DNA of 64,000 nucleotides from Nitrospirota bacterium. Its GTDB lineage: Bacteria; Nitrospirota; Thermodesulfovibrionia; Thermodesulfovibrionales; JdFR-88. Positions within the stretch are counted from its first letter, which is position 1, and each line of letters starts with the position of its first letter. Positions 24,433-32,832 of this stretch are shown here, in pieces. A program made the position numbers and the translations under genes. The DNA lies in the NCBI GenBank assembly GCA_014874185.1, contig JACWAF010000019.1, positions 104,794 through 168,793 on the forward strand, given 5' to 3'. The notes under the pieces are model-generated. The model was given only the letters and a program-made list of their open reading frames with translations, made no database searches and was not told the DNA's origin.

Positions 24433-25431
24433 TCACCTCAATTTGAGGCCGTATTTCAGGCACATAAGCGCCTCGCCGGCCAGTCTCTTTCTGTACTGCC
24501 TGGCCAGATAGGAATTCCTGGCTATCCTCAGTTCGGTAAGGGCCATATAGAAGGGGTTCTTGAAGGTTATCGCCCTGAAAAATCCCTTCTTCCCGGGCGA
24601 AGAGGACGCGTAACTCCGCAGGAAATGGCTGATGAACGGCTCGGCCAGATACGGGTCCCCGGTCCTCCACATGAATGCGTGCTTGATCTCCCCGCAGATC
24701 ATCCCCACATCCAGCACAGGGTCAGCGTTCCTCATCCGCTCCAGGTCTATCGCCACCACGCCGGAGCCGGTGAAGATGAAATTCGTGGGGGTTGCGTCCC
24801 CGTGCACTATCGAGTTCTTCGCCCTGAGCAGGAGCTTTTTCCCCAGCCATTTGTCCATAAGCTTCAGGTATTGCCTCCTGCCGTTTTTTTCTATTACATC
24901 CTGCTTTTCTATCTTGTCCAGTATCTTTCTGAAATAAGCCGCGACCGCATCGATGGAGACGTCCTCCTCAGAGCGCGTTTTGGCGTGCAGTTTGTAGAGA
25001 AAAGAGGCGAGTCTTGAAAGGACATCCTTGAGGAGGCCTGATCTGCCTTCGCCGATGCCCTTCTGAAAATAGTAATCGAGGCTCCTGCCGTTTATGAACT
25101 CCTCTATGAGGGCCAGCCCTATCCGTTCATCCCGGCTTATGGGGCGCACCACATAATCAGGCCAGGCATCGAAGCCGTAGGAACGGATGGTGTGCAGGTT
25201 TTCGTACTCGCTTTTAATCCGGACCACCCGCTCCGGCCTGCTGTCGTCCATCCGGAAGAATTTGCCGATAGCGGCCGTCCCCGTGCTCTCCTCCGTGTAC
25301 TTGAAGACCCTGGCGCGGGACATCTGGTTCACGTGAAAGACGGGGCTTTTCAGTCCGGGACATACCTTGTCAAACAAAATCCCGTAAAGGGGGTCCCTGT
25401 AATCGAGCTTTCCCAGATAGGGGGCTTCCAT
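24433..25431 (-). CDS. APH-family small-molecule kinase
   Basis: 332 aa with the aminoglycoside phosphotransferase-like kinase fold. LIEEFINGRSLDYYF forms the hinge; IVHGDATPTNFIFTG is the catalytic loop (HGDxxxxN) and VAIDLERMRNADPVLDVG the metal-binding Asp segment. Such proteins phosphorylate sugars, choline or antibiotics. Association with HAD and TreT genes suggests a sugar kinase in trehalose or glucose metabolism rather than drug resistance; that is inference. It leads the operon and appears leaderless, with TAGAAT seven bases before its ATG. Confidence 0.8.
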   Translation of the reverse strand: MEAPYLGKLDYRDPLYGILFDKVCPGLKSPVFHVNQMSRARVFKYTEESTGTAAIGKFFRMDDSRPERVVRIKSEYENLHTIRSYGFDAWPDYVVRPISRDERIGLALIEEFINGRSLDYYFQKGIGEGRSGLLKDVLSRLASFLYKLHAKTRSEEDVSIDAVAAYFRKILDKIEKQDVIEKNGRRQYLKLMDKWLGKKLLLRAKNSIVHGDATPTNFIFTGSGVVAIDLERMRNADPVLDVGMICGEIKHAFMWRTGDPYLAEPFISHFLRSYASSSPGKKGFFRAITFKNPFYMALTELRIARNSYLARQYRKRLAGEALMCLKYGLKLR

Positions 25432-25438
25432 TTTTTAA

Positions 25439-25466
25439 ATTCTATCACTTACGCGCGGGGTGGCAA
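25439..25466 (-). promoter_or_regulatory. Promoter of the kinase-HAD-TreT operon, leaderless architecture
   Basis: Minus strand: TTGCCA (25466-25461), 16-base spacer, TAGAAT (25444-25439), seven bases, then ATG at 25431. No Shine-Dalgarno. It abuts the inverted-repeat element at 25473. Confidence 0.5.
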
Positions 25467-25472
25467 GCGATG

Positions 25473-25620
25473 AGGTTGCTGAAAAACTGTACCCCTCACC
25501 CTCTCCCTCTCCCTCTCCCCCAAGGGGAGAGGGTTGATAATCCCCCAAGGGGAGATTATTAGCCCCTCCCTTGAGGGGAGGGGTTGGGGAGGGTGGATTT
25601 GAGGACTTTTCCAGCAGCCT
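25473..25620. repeat. MITE-like element with terminal inverted repeats (148 bp)
   Basis: The left end AGGTTGCTGAAAAA and right end TTTTCCAGCAGCCT are inverted copies matching at 12 of 14 bases. Between them are nested palindromes: a CCCTCTCC tract, CCCCCAAGGGG, and CCCCTCCCTTGAGGGGAGGGG. No open frame is present. It has the look of a non-autonomous mobile palindrome lying between the kinase and GNAT genes. Confidence 0.7.
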
Positions 25621-25660
25621 GTTAGTAACAAAGAAAGACGTTTTCCTATAGAATCTGATT

Positions 25661-26146
25661 ATGAAAATTTTCGGCGGACGCCTCCCCGCCCGGGCGCGGC
25701 AAAAAGGCATCGGGCTGAGAGGGCTCAGGCTCGCGGATGCCAACCCCCTCCTCTGCGCCTTGAAGGAAGCGGGCGCGATAGCGCCCGCCTGCAGGGAGGG
25801 CCTTCTAAATAAAATATCTGTCTGGTTCTGGCTTAAAAAGAAGTACCGGATCCTGTATTCGATAGAGTCAGGCAATGAGCTTGCCGGTTTCGTCGGGCTC
25901 TTTAATATCCAAAATGGCTCGGCCGAGGGCTCGATGCTTATCCTGAAAGGCCACAGAAACGCCGGGACCGGCGAGACCGCCCTTAGGCTCTTTCTGGAGA
26001 TGTTAAAGAAGTGCGACTTTCTGAAAACCATCCGGGCGCGGACAACCGGGGACAATCCCGCCGCGCTCTCCCTGCTTAAGAAGATGGGGTTTAAAAAAGT
26101 TGAAGGCGCTGGCGGAGAGATGATGTTTGAGCTGGAACTGAGATGA
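25661..26146 (+). CDS. GNAT-family N-acetyltransferase
   Basis: 161 aa. The acetyl-CoA fold is visible: ELAGFVGLFNIQNGSAEGSM (central strands), RNAGTGETALRLFLEML (pyrophosphate loop region) and RARTTGDNPAALSLLKKMGF (the C-terminal motif of RimI-like acetyltransferases). The usual Q/RxxGxG/A loop is diverged (HRNAGTGE). Substrate unknown. TAGAAT ends six bases before the ATG and no Shine-Dalgarno is present, hinting at a leaderless message, though the -35 (GTAACA) is weak. The 266-base gap after it shows no clear feature. Confidence 0.75.
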   Translation: MKIFGGRLPARARQKGIGLRGLRLADANPLLCALKEAGAIAPACREGLLNKISVWFWLKKKYRILYSIESGNELAGFVGLFNIQNGSAEGSMLILKGHRNAGTGETALRLFLEMLKKCDFLKTIRARTTGDNPAALSLLKKMGFKKVEGAGGEMMFELELR

Positions 26147-26550
26147 TCTTGATTTGTAAAAAACACGTGCTTGACACCCATATATAAACTGAGGATTTCA
26201 AATACTTCCTGACAAACGCCATTTCAATTTCCAATAACTCAGGCATCCCGCTTTTAACAAGAGGATTCAAGCCTTCTTACAGATTGTTTTCCCCCTGTAC
26301 GCGCAATTTTAGAGTATTATACGCGCAATTTTTCAAATCTGTTATAATTCGCCAGTATTGAGGGAAAGTTGTAGTAAAACGCATCAATTTATAATGAGGG
26401 AGGGGTTTGAGAATGAGGCGGTTTGGCAGGCTTGCACTGATTACTGTTTTGCTTTTGTGGGTCCCGTTTGTTCTTGCCGCATGTGGAAACGACAGCGCAG
26501 CATCATCTAACAACTCGATTTCGGTGGCTGCAACGGATTCGGCGCCAGCG

Positions 26551-27756
26551 AGCGCCTGCCCGAATGGCGGCGTTACGGTCCAGACGGGAGTGGATGCGAA
26601 TGGCAACGGCATACTCGATCCATCAGAGGTCCAGAGCACCCGATATGTTTGCAATGGGTCAAACGGAGCTAACGGTCAGATATCCCTGGTTTCAATAACC
26701 AGTGAGCCTGCCGGCTCCAACTGTGCAAACGGCGGGAAGGAAATCAGCGCGGGTCTGGACACGAACGGAAACGGGTCCCTTGATCCATCCGAAGTATATC
26801 CACCAATTACGTCTGTAACGGCGCAAACGGAACTAACGGCATCAACGGGACCAATGGCGTCAATGGCCTGAATACGCTGATGACTGCCGTGCCCGAGCCT
26901 GCTGGGACAAACTGCGCCGACGGGGGCTACAAGATAACTTCCGGCCTTGATACGGACAGCGACGGAATACTTCAAGCATCGGAAGTGACATCCACCAATT
27001 ACGTCTGTAACGGCTCAAACGGAACTAACGGCATCAATGGCACCAATGGCGTCAACGGCCTGAATACGCTGATGGCTGTCGTGCCCGAGTCTGCCGGGAC
27101 AAACTGCGCCGACGGGGGGCTGAAGATAACTTCCGGCCTGGATACGGACAGCGACGGGGTCCTTCAGGCATCGGAGGTCACGTCCACCAATTACGCTTGC
27201 AACGGCACAAACGGGACTAATGGCGCCAACGGTTTGAATACCCTGGTTGCCGTCGTTTCCGAACCTGCCGGGGCAAACTGCGCTGACGGGGGCTACAAGT
27301 TAACTTCCGGCCTGGACACCAATAGCGACAGTACTCTTCAGGCTTCAGAGGTGACATCCACCAATTATGTCTGTAATGGCGCAAACGGCACGAACGGGAC
27401 TAACGGTTTGAACACCCTGATGGCTACCGTTCCCGAAGCGCCAGGGGCAAACTGCCTGGCCGGGGGGCTGAAGATCACTTCCGGCCTGGATACGGACAGC
27501 GACGGAATACTTCAAGCATCGGAAGTGACATCCACCAATTATGTCTGTAACGGCTCAAACGGGACTAACGGCACCAATGGCGCCAACGGCCTGAATACGC
27601 TGATGGCTACCGCTGCCGAACCAGCAGACGCAAACTGCCTGGCTGGGGGACTGAAGATCACTTCCGGCCTGGATACAAATGGAGACGGCATACTTCAGCC
27701 CTCGGAAGTGACCTCGACCAGTTACGTGTGTAACGGCTTGGAGGGCCCTCCCGGCA
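26551..27756 (+). repeat. Tandem coding repeats, cysteine/EF-like units with NGTNG linkers
   Basis: Seven imperfect units of about 150-190 bases. The DNA is far more similar between units than protein constraint requires; for example a stretch beginning CTTCCGGCCTGGATACGGAC recurs with few changes. Each unit encodes two cysteines and a D-x-N/D-x-D-G loop that resembles a calcium site. Unit length varies with the number of NG-rich triplets. Confidence 0.8.
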
Positions 27757-27964
27757 CCGGCATCCCATGGGTCGATGTAACGGGCACGTCCGTGCAGGCC
27801 GTGTCGAACACGGGTTATATAGCAAATAGTCCGTCGCAGGTCACGATCACCCTTCCGGCCTCTCCGACCGAGGGCGACATCGTCCGGGTGACCGGCGCTG
27901 GCGCCGGGGGCTGGAAGATCGCGCAAAACGCGGGACAATCGATTGCCTTCCCGGGAGAATTCGG

Positions 27965-28840
27965 CGCAATATGGATCCGGACGAGCGCGCCAAGCAAGAG
28001 TTGGCAGTCGGTTGCCTCGTCCTCTGACGGCACGAAGCTGGTTGCCGCTGTATCAAGCGGCGGAATATATACGTCCATAAATTCCGGCGCGACCTGGACA
28101 CAGACGAGTGCGCCAACCGAGAGTTGGGAGTCGGTTGCCTCGTCCTCTGACGGCACGAAGCTGGTTGCCGTTGTATATGGCGGCGGGATATACACGTCCG
28201 CGGATTCCGGCGCGACCTGGACACAAACGACCGCGCCAACCGAGTATTGGCAATCGGTTGCCTCGTCCTCGGACGGTACGAAGCTGGTTGCTGTCGTATT
28301 AGTTAGTGGCGGGATATATACGTCCACGGATTCCGGTGCGACCTGGACCCAGACGAGCGCGCCAAACGCGAGTTGGACCTCGGTTGCCTCATCCTCGGAC
28401 GGCACAAAGCTGGTCGCAGCTAATAGCAGCGGTATATACACGTCCACGGATTCCGGCGCGACCTGGACACAAACGACCGCGCCAAGCCTGTCTTGGCAGT
28501 CGGTTGCCTCGTCCTCGGACGGTACGAAGCTGGTTGCAGCTTCAAATGGTTCAGGTATATACACATCAGCGGATTCCGGCGCGACCTGGATCCAGACGAA
28601 CGCGCCAATAAACCAGGAGTTTACATCCGTTGCCTCGTCCTCGGACGGTACGAGACTGATTGCTGTTGCAACTACTGGCGTTAGCACTGGTGGGATATAC
28701 GCGTCCATAAATTCCGGCGCGACCTGGGTCCAGACGAGCGCGCCAACTAGCGAGCAGTGGCGATCGGTTGCCATGTCCTCTGATGGCATCAAAGTGGCTG
28801 CTGCCGTGAGTGGCCTTTATATATACACATTCCGTTTTTC
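27965..28840 (+). repeat. Tandem coding repeats, Asp-box (BNR-like) units
   Basis: Seven units of about 120-135 bases, each containing the near-identical core GATTCCGGCGCGACCTGGAC (SGATW) and GGTTGCCTCGTCCTC (VASSS). SxDxGxTW is the Asp-box turn of beta-propellers, so the units probably fold as one six- or seven-bladed propeller. Near-identity of the DNA suggests recent amplification or gene conversion. Confidence 0.85.
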
Positions 28841-28978
28841 CACAACGGCAGGTATTGCCGGCTCTTTGAGCGGATGGCAGTATGACTCAATCGAGCTTCA
28901 ATATATCGCAGGCGTGTTTATGCCCATTAGCTATGTAGGAGACGATTTTTTGATACAGTAGCGCGATGGCTTTTCCTC

Positions 28979-29014
28979 ACACGGCGGGGTATGTCTACCC
29001 CGCCGTGTTTGTTT
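28979..29014 (+). terminator. Rho-independent terminator after the repeat lipoprotein gene
   Basis: Perfect 13-base stem ACACGGCGGGGTA / TACCCCGCCGTGT around a TGTC loop, followed by TTGTTT. It ends 26407-strand transcription 18 bases after the stop codon. The rest of the gap to 29159 shows nothing else. Confidence 0.9.
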
Positions 29015-29159
29015 ATGCCGTATTCCGGCTGCACTCTGGCTGGAGTTTTTGTTTCCTGAAAACCATCAGCTTGCAGTGTAATATTTTCCAGGGGGCATGA
29101 GGGCGGAGCCGCCCCACACACAGTGGCGGGCGGGTTCAGATGAAAAATTCAAAAATCCT

Positions 29160-29951
29160 CTAAAATCCCCGTTTGATTATATCGCTCCATATCTTCACCG
29201 CGCTTGCCAGTATCAGCAGGGCGAGAAGCCAGCGGAGCACCTTCACATTTGTCTTCTTGCTCACCACGCCTCCGGCAAATGCCATCGGTATGGCCCCGGC
29301 CAACAAGGCCAGGGTCATAAGGAAGGGCACCTGCCTTGTGGCGATCTTCCCCGCCAGGCCCGCGCTGGATGAGAAAAGGCCGATGGCAAGGGTGCTCCCC
29401 AGGGCCACCCGGAGAGGTATCCTGAGCACATAGAGCATCATGGGGATAGTGATGAAAGCGCCTCCCTGCCCAACCATGCCAAGCAAAAAACCTGTCGAAA
29501 GCCCTATCCCGACCGCCAAGGGCTTGTTGAATGTGACCTCATCCACGGTCATGTGGTCCATATGGTATTTTCTGGGAATGAGCATCAGCACGGAGGCGAA
29601 AAAAGCCAGTGAGCCGAAGATGAGGAGGAGCGAGTTGTCGCCCATCCCCCTTGAAAGGAGCGAGCCCGCTAACGAAGAGAGGAAAAGCGAGAGCCCAAGG
29701 GTGAGCACCAGGTCTCGGCTTACGAACCTCTCGCGCTTATAGAACAAGACCGCCGAGAGTGCGGCGAAGAACCCCTGCGTCATCGTAAGCCCTGTTATAT
29801 GTTTTACGCTCAGCGGTCCGAAGCCGAAGAGCGGCGGGGCGTAAAGGAGAAGCGGAAACATTATTATGCCGCCCCCTATACCCAAAAGGCCGGAGAGAAA
29901 ACCTCCGGCGCCCCCCGCCAAGAGCAGAAAGAGATAAAACAGGCCGGGCAT
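29160..29951 (-). CDS. TSUP (TauE/SafE) family membrane transporter
   Basis: 263 aa with about seven to eight hydrophobic segments. Two internally related halves start LLGIGGGIIMFPLLLY and GMVGQGGAFITIPMML, the paired glycine-rich loops of the TSUP family. Members export or import sulfite, sulfonates, thiosulfate or other anions. The ATG lies two bases after the selD stop, so the pair is an operon. That linkage raises the possibility of selenium oxyanion or sulfur transport; it is inference. Confidence 0.9.
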   Translation of the reverse strand: MPGLFYLFLLLAGGAGGFLSGLLGIGGGIIMFPLLLYAPPLFGFGPLSVKHITGLTMTQGFFAALSAVLFYKRERFVSRDLVLTLGLSLFLSSLAGSLLSRGMGDNSLLLIFGSLAFFASVLMLIPRKYHMDHMTVDEVTFNKPLAVGIGLSTGFLLGMVGQGGAFITIPMMLYVLRIPLRVALGSTLAIGLFSSSAGLAGKIATRQVPFLMTLALLAGAIPMAFAGGVVSKKTNVKVLRWLLALLILASAVKIWSDIIKRGF

Positions 29952-29953
29952 AG

Positions 29954-31015
29954 TTACTTTTCGACTACTATTCTTTTTGGCTCCGTATAATCTTTCCGGA
30001 TTACGTCCCCGATATGGCCCGCCTCGATTCCGGCATCCTTCAGGGCGGACATGAGTTTGTCTTTCCTGTCCTGCCGGATGAATATCAAAAGCCCGCCCGA
30101 TGTCTGCGCGTCGTTCAGGAGCAGCTTCTCTGGATAGGCCACGTCCGGGCTGTAGGCTACAAACGGCTCATATGTTTTCAGGTTGGTGATCGTTCCGCCT
30201 GGCGCGATATTCTCCCGCACAAGCCTCACCGCCTCGGCAAAACAAGGGACACTGGATAAGTGGACCATCGCCTTGCATCTGGACGCCAGGAGCACCTCGT
30301 GCATATGCCCGATCAGGCCGAACCCGGTTATATCGGTGGCCGTGCTGGCGCCATGCTCCTGCATCAGTTCGCTTGCCCTCTTGTTGAGGGCCGTCATTGA
30401 GGCTGTGAATTCTTTTATCGCCTCCTCGCCGCAGACCCCCTTTTTGACCCCGGTGGAGATTATCCCGGTGCCGATGGGTTTTGTGAGCACCATCGCGTCC
30501 CCTTCGCGGGCCTTTGGATTGTCGTATATCCTGTCCGGGTGGACAAAGCCCATTACCGCATAGCCGAACTTGGGCTCGTTGTCTCTTATCGTGTGCCCGC
30601 CTATGATGGATACGCCCGCCTCGGCCATCTTGTCTATCCCGCCCTGCATTATCTGCCTCAGCACGGGGAAGAACTCCGGCTGGCTTGGGAACATGGCCAC
30701 ATTAAGAGCGGCTATGGGTTTAGCGCCCATTGCGTAAACGTCCGAGAGCGAGTTGGCGGCGGCAATGGCCCCGTACATATAAGGGTCGTCCACGATGGGG
30801 GTGAAGAAGTCCACCGTGAGCACCGCGGCCAGCTGGTCACTTATTTTATAGACACCGGCATCGTCGGCATTCGAGGAGTCCACGAGAACGTTTTTATCGA
30901 ACATGGGCGGCAGCTGCCCCAGCACGTGGGACAGGTCCTGAGGACTGAATTTGGCCGCTCAACCCGCGCAGCTGGACATATCCGTGAGCTTTATCTTATC
31001 TCGCTTCAGTTCCAT
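29954..31015 (-). CDS. selD: Selenide, water dikinase (selenophosphate synthase) with selenocysteine at residue 19
   Basis: 353 aa when the in-frame TGA at 30961-30959 is read as Sec. The start is ATG at 31015 with GAGGTG upstream. The N-terminus reads MELKRDKIKLTDMSSCAG-U-AAKFSPQDLSHVL, aligning Sec19 with E. coli Cys17 and Lys22 with Lys20 of the catalytic loop. The rest is typical: TVDFFTPIVDDPYMYG, ANSLSDVYAMG, GGHTIRDNEPKFG and DAQTSGGLL. The enzyme makes selenophosphate from selenide and ATP for tRNA-Sec and selenouridine. Conventional calling would start at GTG 30925 and lose the active site. The organism must therefore encode SelA, SelB and SelC. Confidence 0.93.
30914..30934 (-). promoter_or_regulatory. 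Candidate bacterial SECIS hairpin in selD
   Basis: Minus-strand mRNA 24 bases after the UGA folds as CUGUCCC / GGGGCAG (seven pairs including one U-G) around ACGUGCU, with a G in the loop. Bacterial SECIS elements lie just downstream of the UGA and are bound by SelB. The loop is somewhat further away than in E. coli fdhF. A competing small stem (GUCC-UCA-GGAC) sits between. Confidence 0.5.
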
Positions 31016-31168
31016 ATCTCTTCACCTCAGCTTTCTCTCCCTTATCCGCCGGGCCTTAAGCGCTTAAAAATACCTGTTCCAGAGATAAATCCAATCGACC
31101 TCCGGGCAGCCATATGCAAATATAAGGACGATTGCATCTGGATGTCAATAGGGTGAAGAGCCAAAAGT

Positions 31169-32122
31169 TCAGATGAGATCTGTTTCCTGCTTCTTCTTGA
31201 AAACCTTTCCCGCTTCCTGAATATCGCGGGCGATGGCGGCCTTTAGCCCGTCCACGGAGTTGAACTTCTCCTCCCCCCGCAGCCGGGCCAGAAAGTACAT
31301 CCTTAAATTTTTGCCCAGCAGGTTTTCATCCAGCCCGAGGATATGCACTTCGTAGCTCTTCCTGCCTTCGCCGAAGGTGGGGTTCTCTCCTATATTGGCG
31401 ACGCCATTATAAATGTCTCCGTTAAACCTCACCTTCACAGCGTAGACGCCCTCTTTAGGGATCAGCTCGTGAGGGGTTGAGATATTGGCCGTGGGATATC
31501 CAAGAAGCCTCCCGCCCCTGCCGGCCCCTTTTATGACCGTGCCCTCTATCATGTACGGCCGGCCAAGGAGCTTTGCCGCGTCCTCCACCCTCCCCGCATC
31601 CAGATACCGGCGGCAGCGGGAACTGCTGACCACCTTGCCGTTTATCTTCGCGTTCCGCACAACGGAGAGCCTGAACCCGTAACGCCTGCCCCTTCTTCTG
31701 AGAATCCCGGTAGTGCCCTTCTTGCCTTTCCCGAAGGCGTAATCATGCCCCACGATTATCTCCACCGGGTGAAGCCTTTCCACCAGCACATCTCTTACGA
31801 ACTCGTCCGGCTCAAGGCTGGCAAAGTCCCTGTTGAAGTTCACCAGGAGGAGTTTTTTTATCCCCATGGCCTCCATAATCCGGGCTTTCTCCTCTACCGG
31901 GGTCATGAGTTTTATCCCCCTTTCGGGAGACAGCACCTTGACCGGGTGCGGCTCGAAGCTCATCGCCATCGGTGTCCCCCCGATGGCGCGGGCGTCCTCC
32001 AGGACCCGGCGCAGTATCCGCTGGTGCCCTATATGCACGCCGTCGAAGTTCCCTATGGTGAGGACCAGCTTAGGACAGCTGCCCTTCAAAGATTCAACGC
32101 CTCTGATTATCTCTATCGCCAT
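31169..32122 (-). CDS. ribF: Bifunctional riboflavin kinase / FAD synthetase
   Basis: 317 aa, normal length. The N-terminal FMN adenylyltransferase domain has LTIGNFDGVHIGHQRILRR (nucleotide-binding HxGH) and the C-terminal kinase domain has GRLLGYPTANIS and GVYAVKVRFNG. It converts riboflavin to FMN and FAD. It overlaps the coaE stop region (its ATG follows the coaE TGA within the same bases), forming a coaE-ribF cofactor operon. The gap 31016-31168 between selD and ribF shows no clear terminator. Confidence 0.96.
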   Translation of the reverse strand: MAIEIIRGVESLKGSCPKLVLTIGNFDGVHIGHQRILRRVLEDARAIGGTPMAMSFEPHPVKVLSPERGIKLMTPVEEKARIMEAMGIKKLLLVNFNRDFASLEPDEFVRDVLVERLHPVEIIVGHDYAFGKGKKGTTGILRRRGRRYGFRLSVVRNAKINGKVVSSSRCRRYLDAGRVEDAAKLLGRPYMIEGTVIKGAGRGGRLLGYPTANISTPHELIPKEGVYAVKVRFNGDIYNGVANIGENPTFGEGRKSYEVHILGLDENLLGKNLRMYFLARLRGEEKFNSVDGLKAAIARDIQEAGKVFKKKQETDLI

Positions 32123-32716
32123 TCAGTTCCGGCGGGAAAGGGCAAGGAGTTCCTGGTAGACCCGCTCCGCCTGCCTTCCGGTCTCCTCTTTCGTCCCCTC
32201 GTTTTTTATAACGTAATCCGCGCGCCTCGCCTTTTCGGTGTTTGGCATCTGCACGCCAAGCCTTTTCAGGGCATCCTCCCTTGTGAACCCGGCCTCCTCA
32301 AGTCTCTCCAGGGCAACCTCCTCGTCCGTGCTCACTGTTATGGTCTTCTGGAACATCCCCTCAAGGCCCTTTTCAAAGAGGAGGGGCATTTCGACGATCG
32401 CGACCGGGGCATTTGCACTGGAGAGTTCTTTATTTATTCTATCGGTCACCAGCGGATGGATGATGTCCTCAACGCATTTGCGAAGGGCGCTGTCAGAGAA
32501 TATCCTATCGGCAAGCCTTTTTTTTATAAGCTTTCCATTCCCCTCGAAGACCTCGCAGCCTGCCACTCGTTTTATCCTTTCCAGCACATCCCTTTCAGAC
32601 AGTAATTCCGCCACAATCCGGTCGGCATCCAGGCAGAAGGCCCCGTGCCGGGCAAACAGGCCCAGCACGAAACTTTTTCCGCTCCCGAATATGCCGGTAA
32701 GGCCAACCCTGAGCAC
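32123..32716 (-). CDS. coaE: Dephospho-CoA kinase
   Basis: 197 aa. P-loop GIFGSGKSFVLGLF at residues 8-21, LDADRIVAELL, HPLVTDRINKEL and VEMPLLFEKGLE are all conserved CoaE segments. It phosphorylates dephospho-CoA in the last step of CoA synthesis. The GTG at 32716 is preceded by TATAAT (32730-32725) eight bases away and by no Shine-Dalgarno, so the message may be leaderless; the promoter lies at the edge of the palindromic repeat at 32737. Confidence 0.95.
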   Translation of the reverse strand: MLRVGLTGIFGSGKSFVLGLFARHGAFCLDADRIVAELLSERDVLERIKRVAGCEVFEGNGKLIKKRLADRIFSDSALRKCVEDIIHPLVTDRINKELSSANAPVAIVEMPLLFEKGLEGMFQKTITVSTDEEVALERLEEAGFTREDALKRLGVQMPNTEKARRADYVIKNEGTKEETGRQAERVYQELLALSRRN

Positions 32717-32736
32717 AACAAAATATTATACACCGG

Positions 32737-32762
32737 ATACGGCGGATTTCATCCGCCTTGGG
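32737..32762. repeat. Short palindromic repeat, copy A (upstream of proA)
   Basis: Core GGCGGATTTCATCCGCC preceded by ATAC and followed by TTGGG. The same unit, with one extra T in the loop, is at 34137-34164 on the other side of proA. Both copies have the same orientation. Confidence 0.75.
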
Positions 32763-32832
32763 CACGCTCTGCGCCTTGCAAATTAAGCCCGCATCTTATA
32801 TTTTAAAGGTAAAACCCCTGGAGGTTGAAACA

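Larger units (their letters stand above)
26413..28961 (+). pseudogene. Repetitive surface lipoprotein gene broken by a one-base frameshift
   Basis: The 5' part begins with a lipoprotein signal (WVPFVLAAC) and GGGAGGGG ribosome-binding site. Seven repeats of the type CxxGGxxIxxGLDxNxDGxLxxSEVxSTxYVCNG follow (DUF7151-like), linked by collagen-like NGTNG tracts, then a spacer and seven sialidase-type Asp-box repeats (IYTSxDSGATWTQT, SVASSSDGTKLVA). At 26796-26799 the repeat reads GAAGT-ATATCC where the sister copies read GAAGTGACATCC: one base is missing. The first frame stops at 26871; all later repeats are in the other frame to 28961. Restoring one base gives a protein of about 849 aa. It could be a true mutation, a switchable locus or an assembly error. 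Confidence 0.8.

Noticed and set aside
24433..25431. Aminoglycoside resistance gene
   Set aside because: The APH fold is shared by many sugar and choline kinases; the neighbours are metabolic (HAD, TreT) and nothing else suggests resistance.
27815..28792. 325-codon minus-strand frame through the Asp-box repeats
   Set aside because: It is the reverse reading of the tandem repeats and is repetitive for that reason alone.
26540..28840. Tandem repeats considered as a CRISPR array
   Set aside because: Units are 120-190 bases, coding, and without short constant repeats separated by unique spacers.
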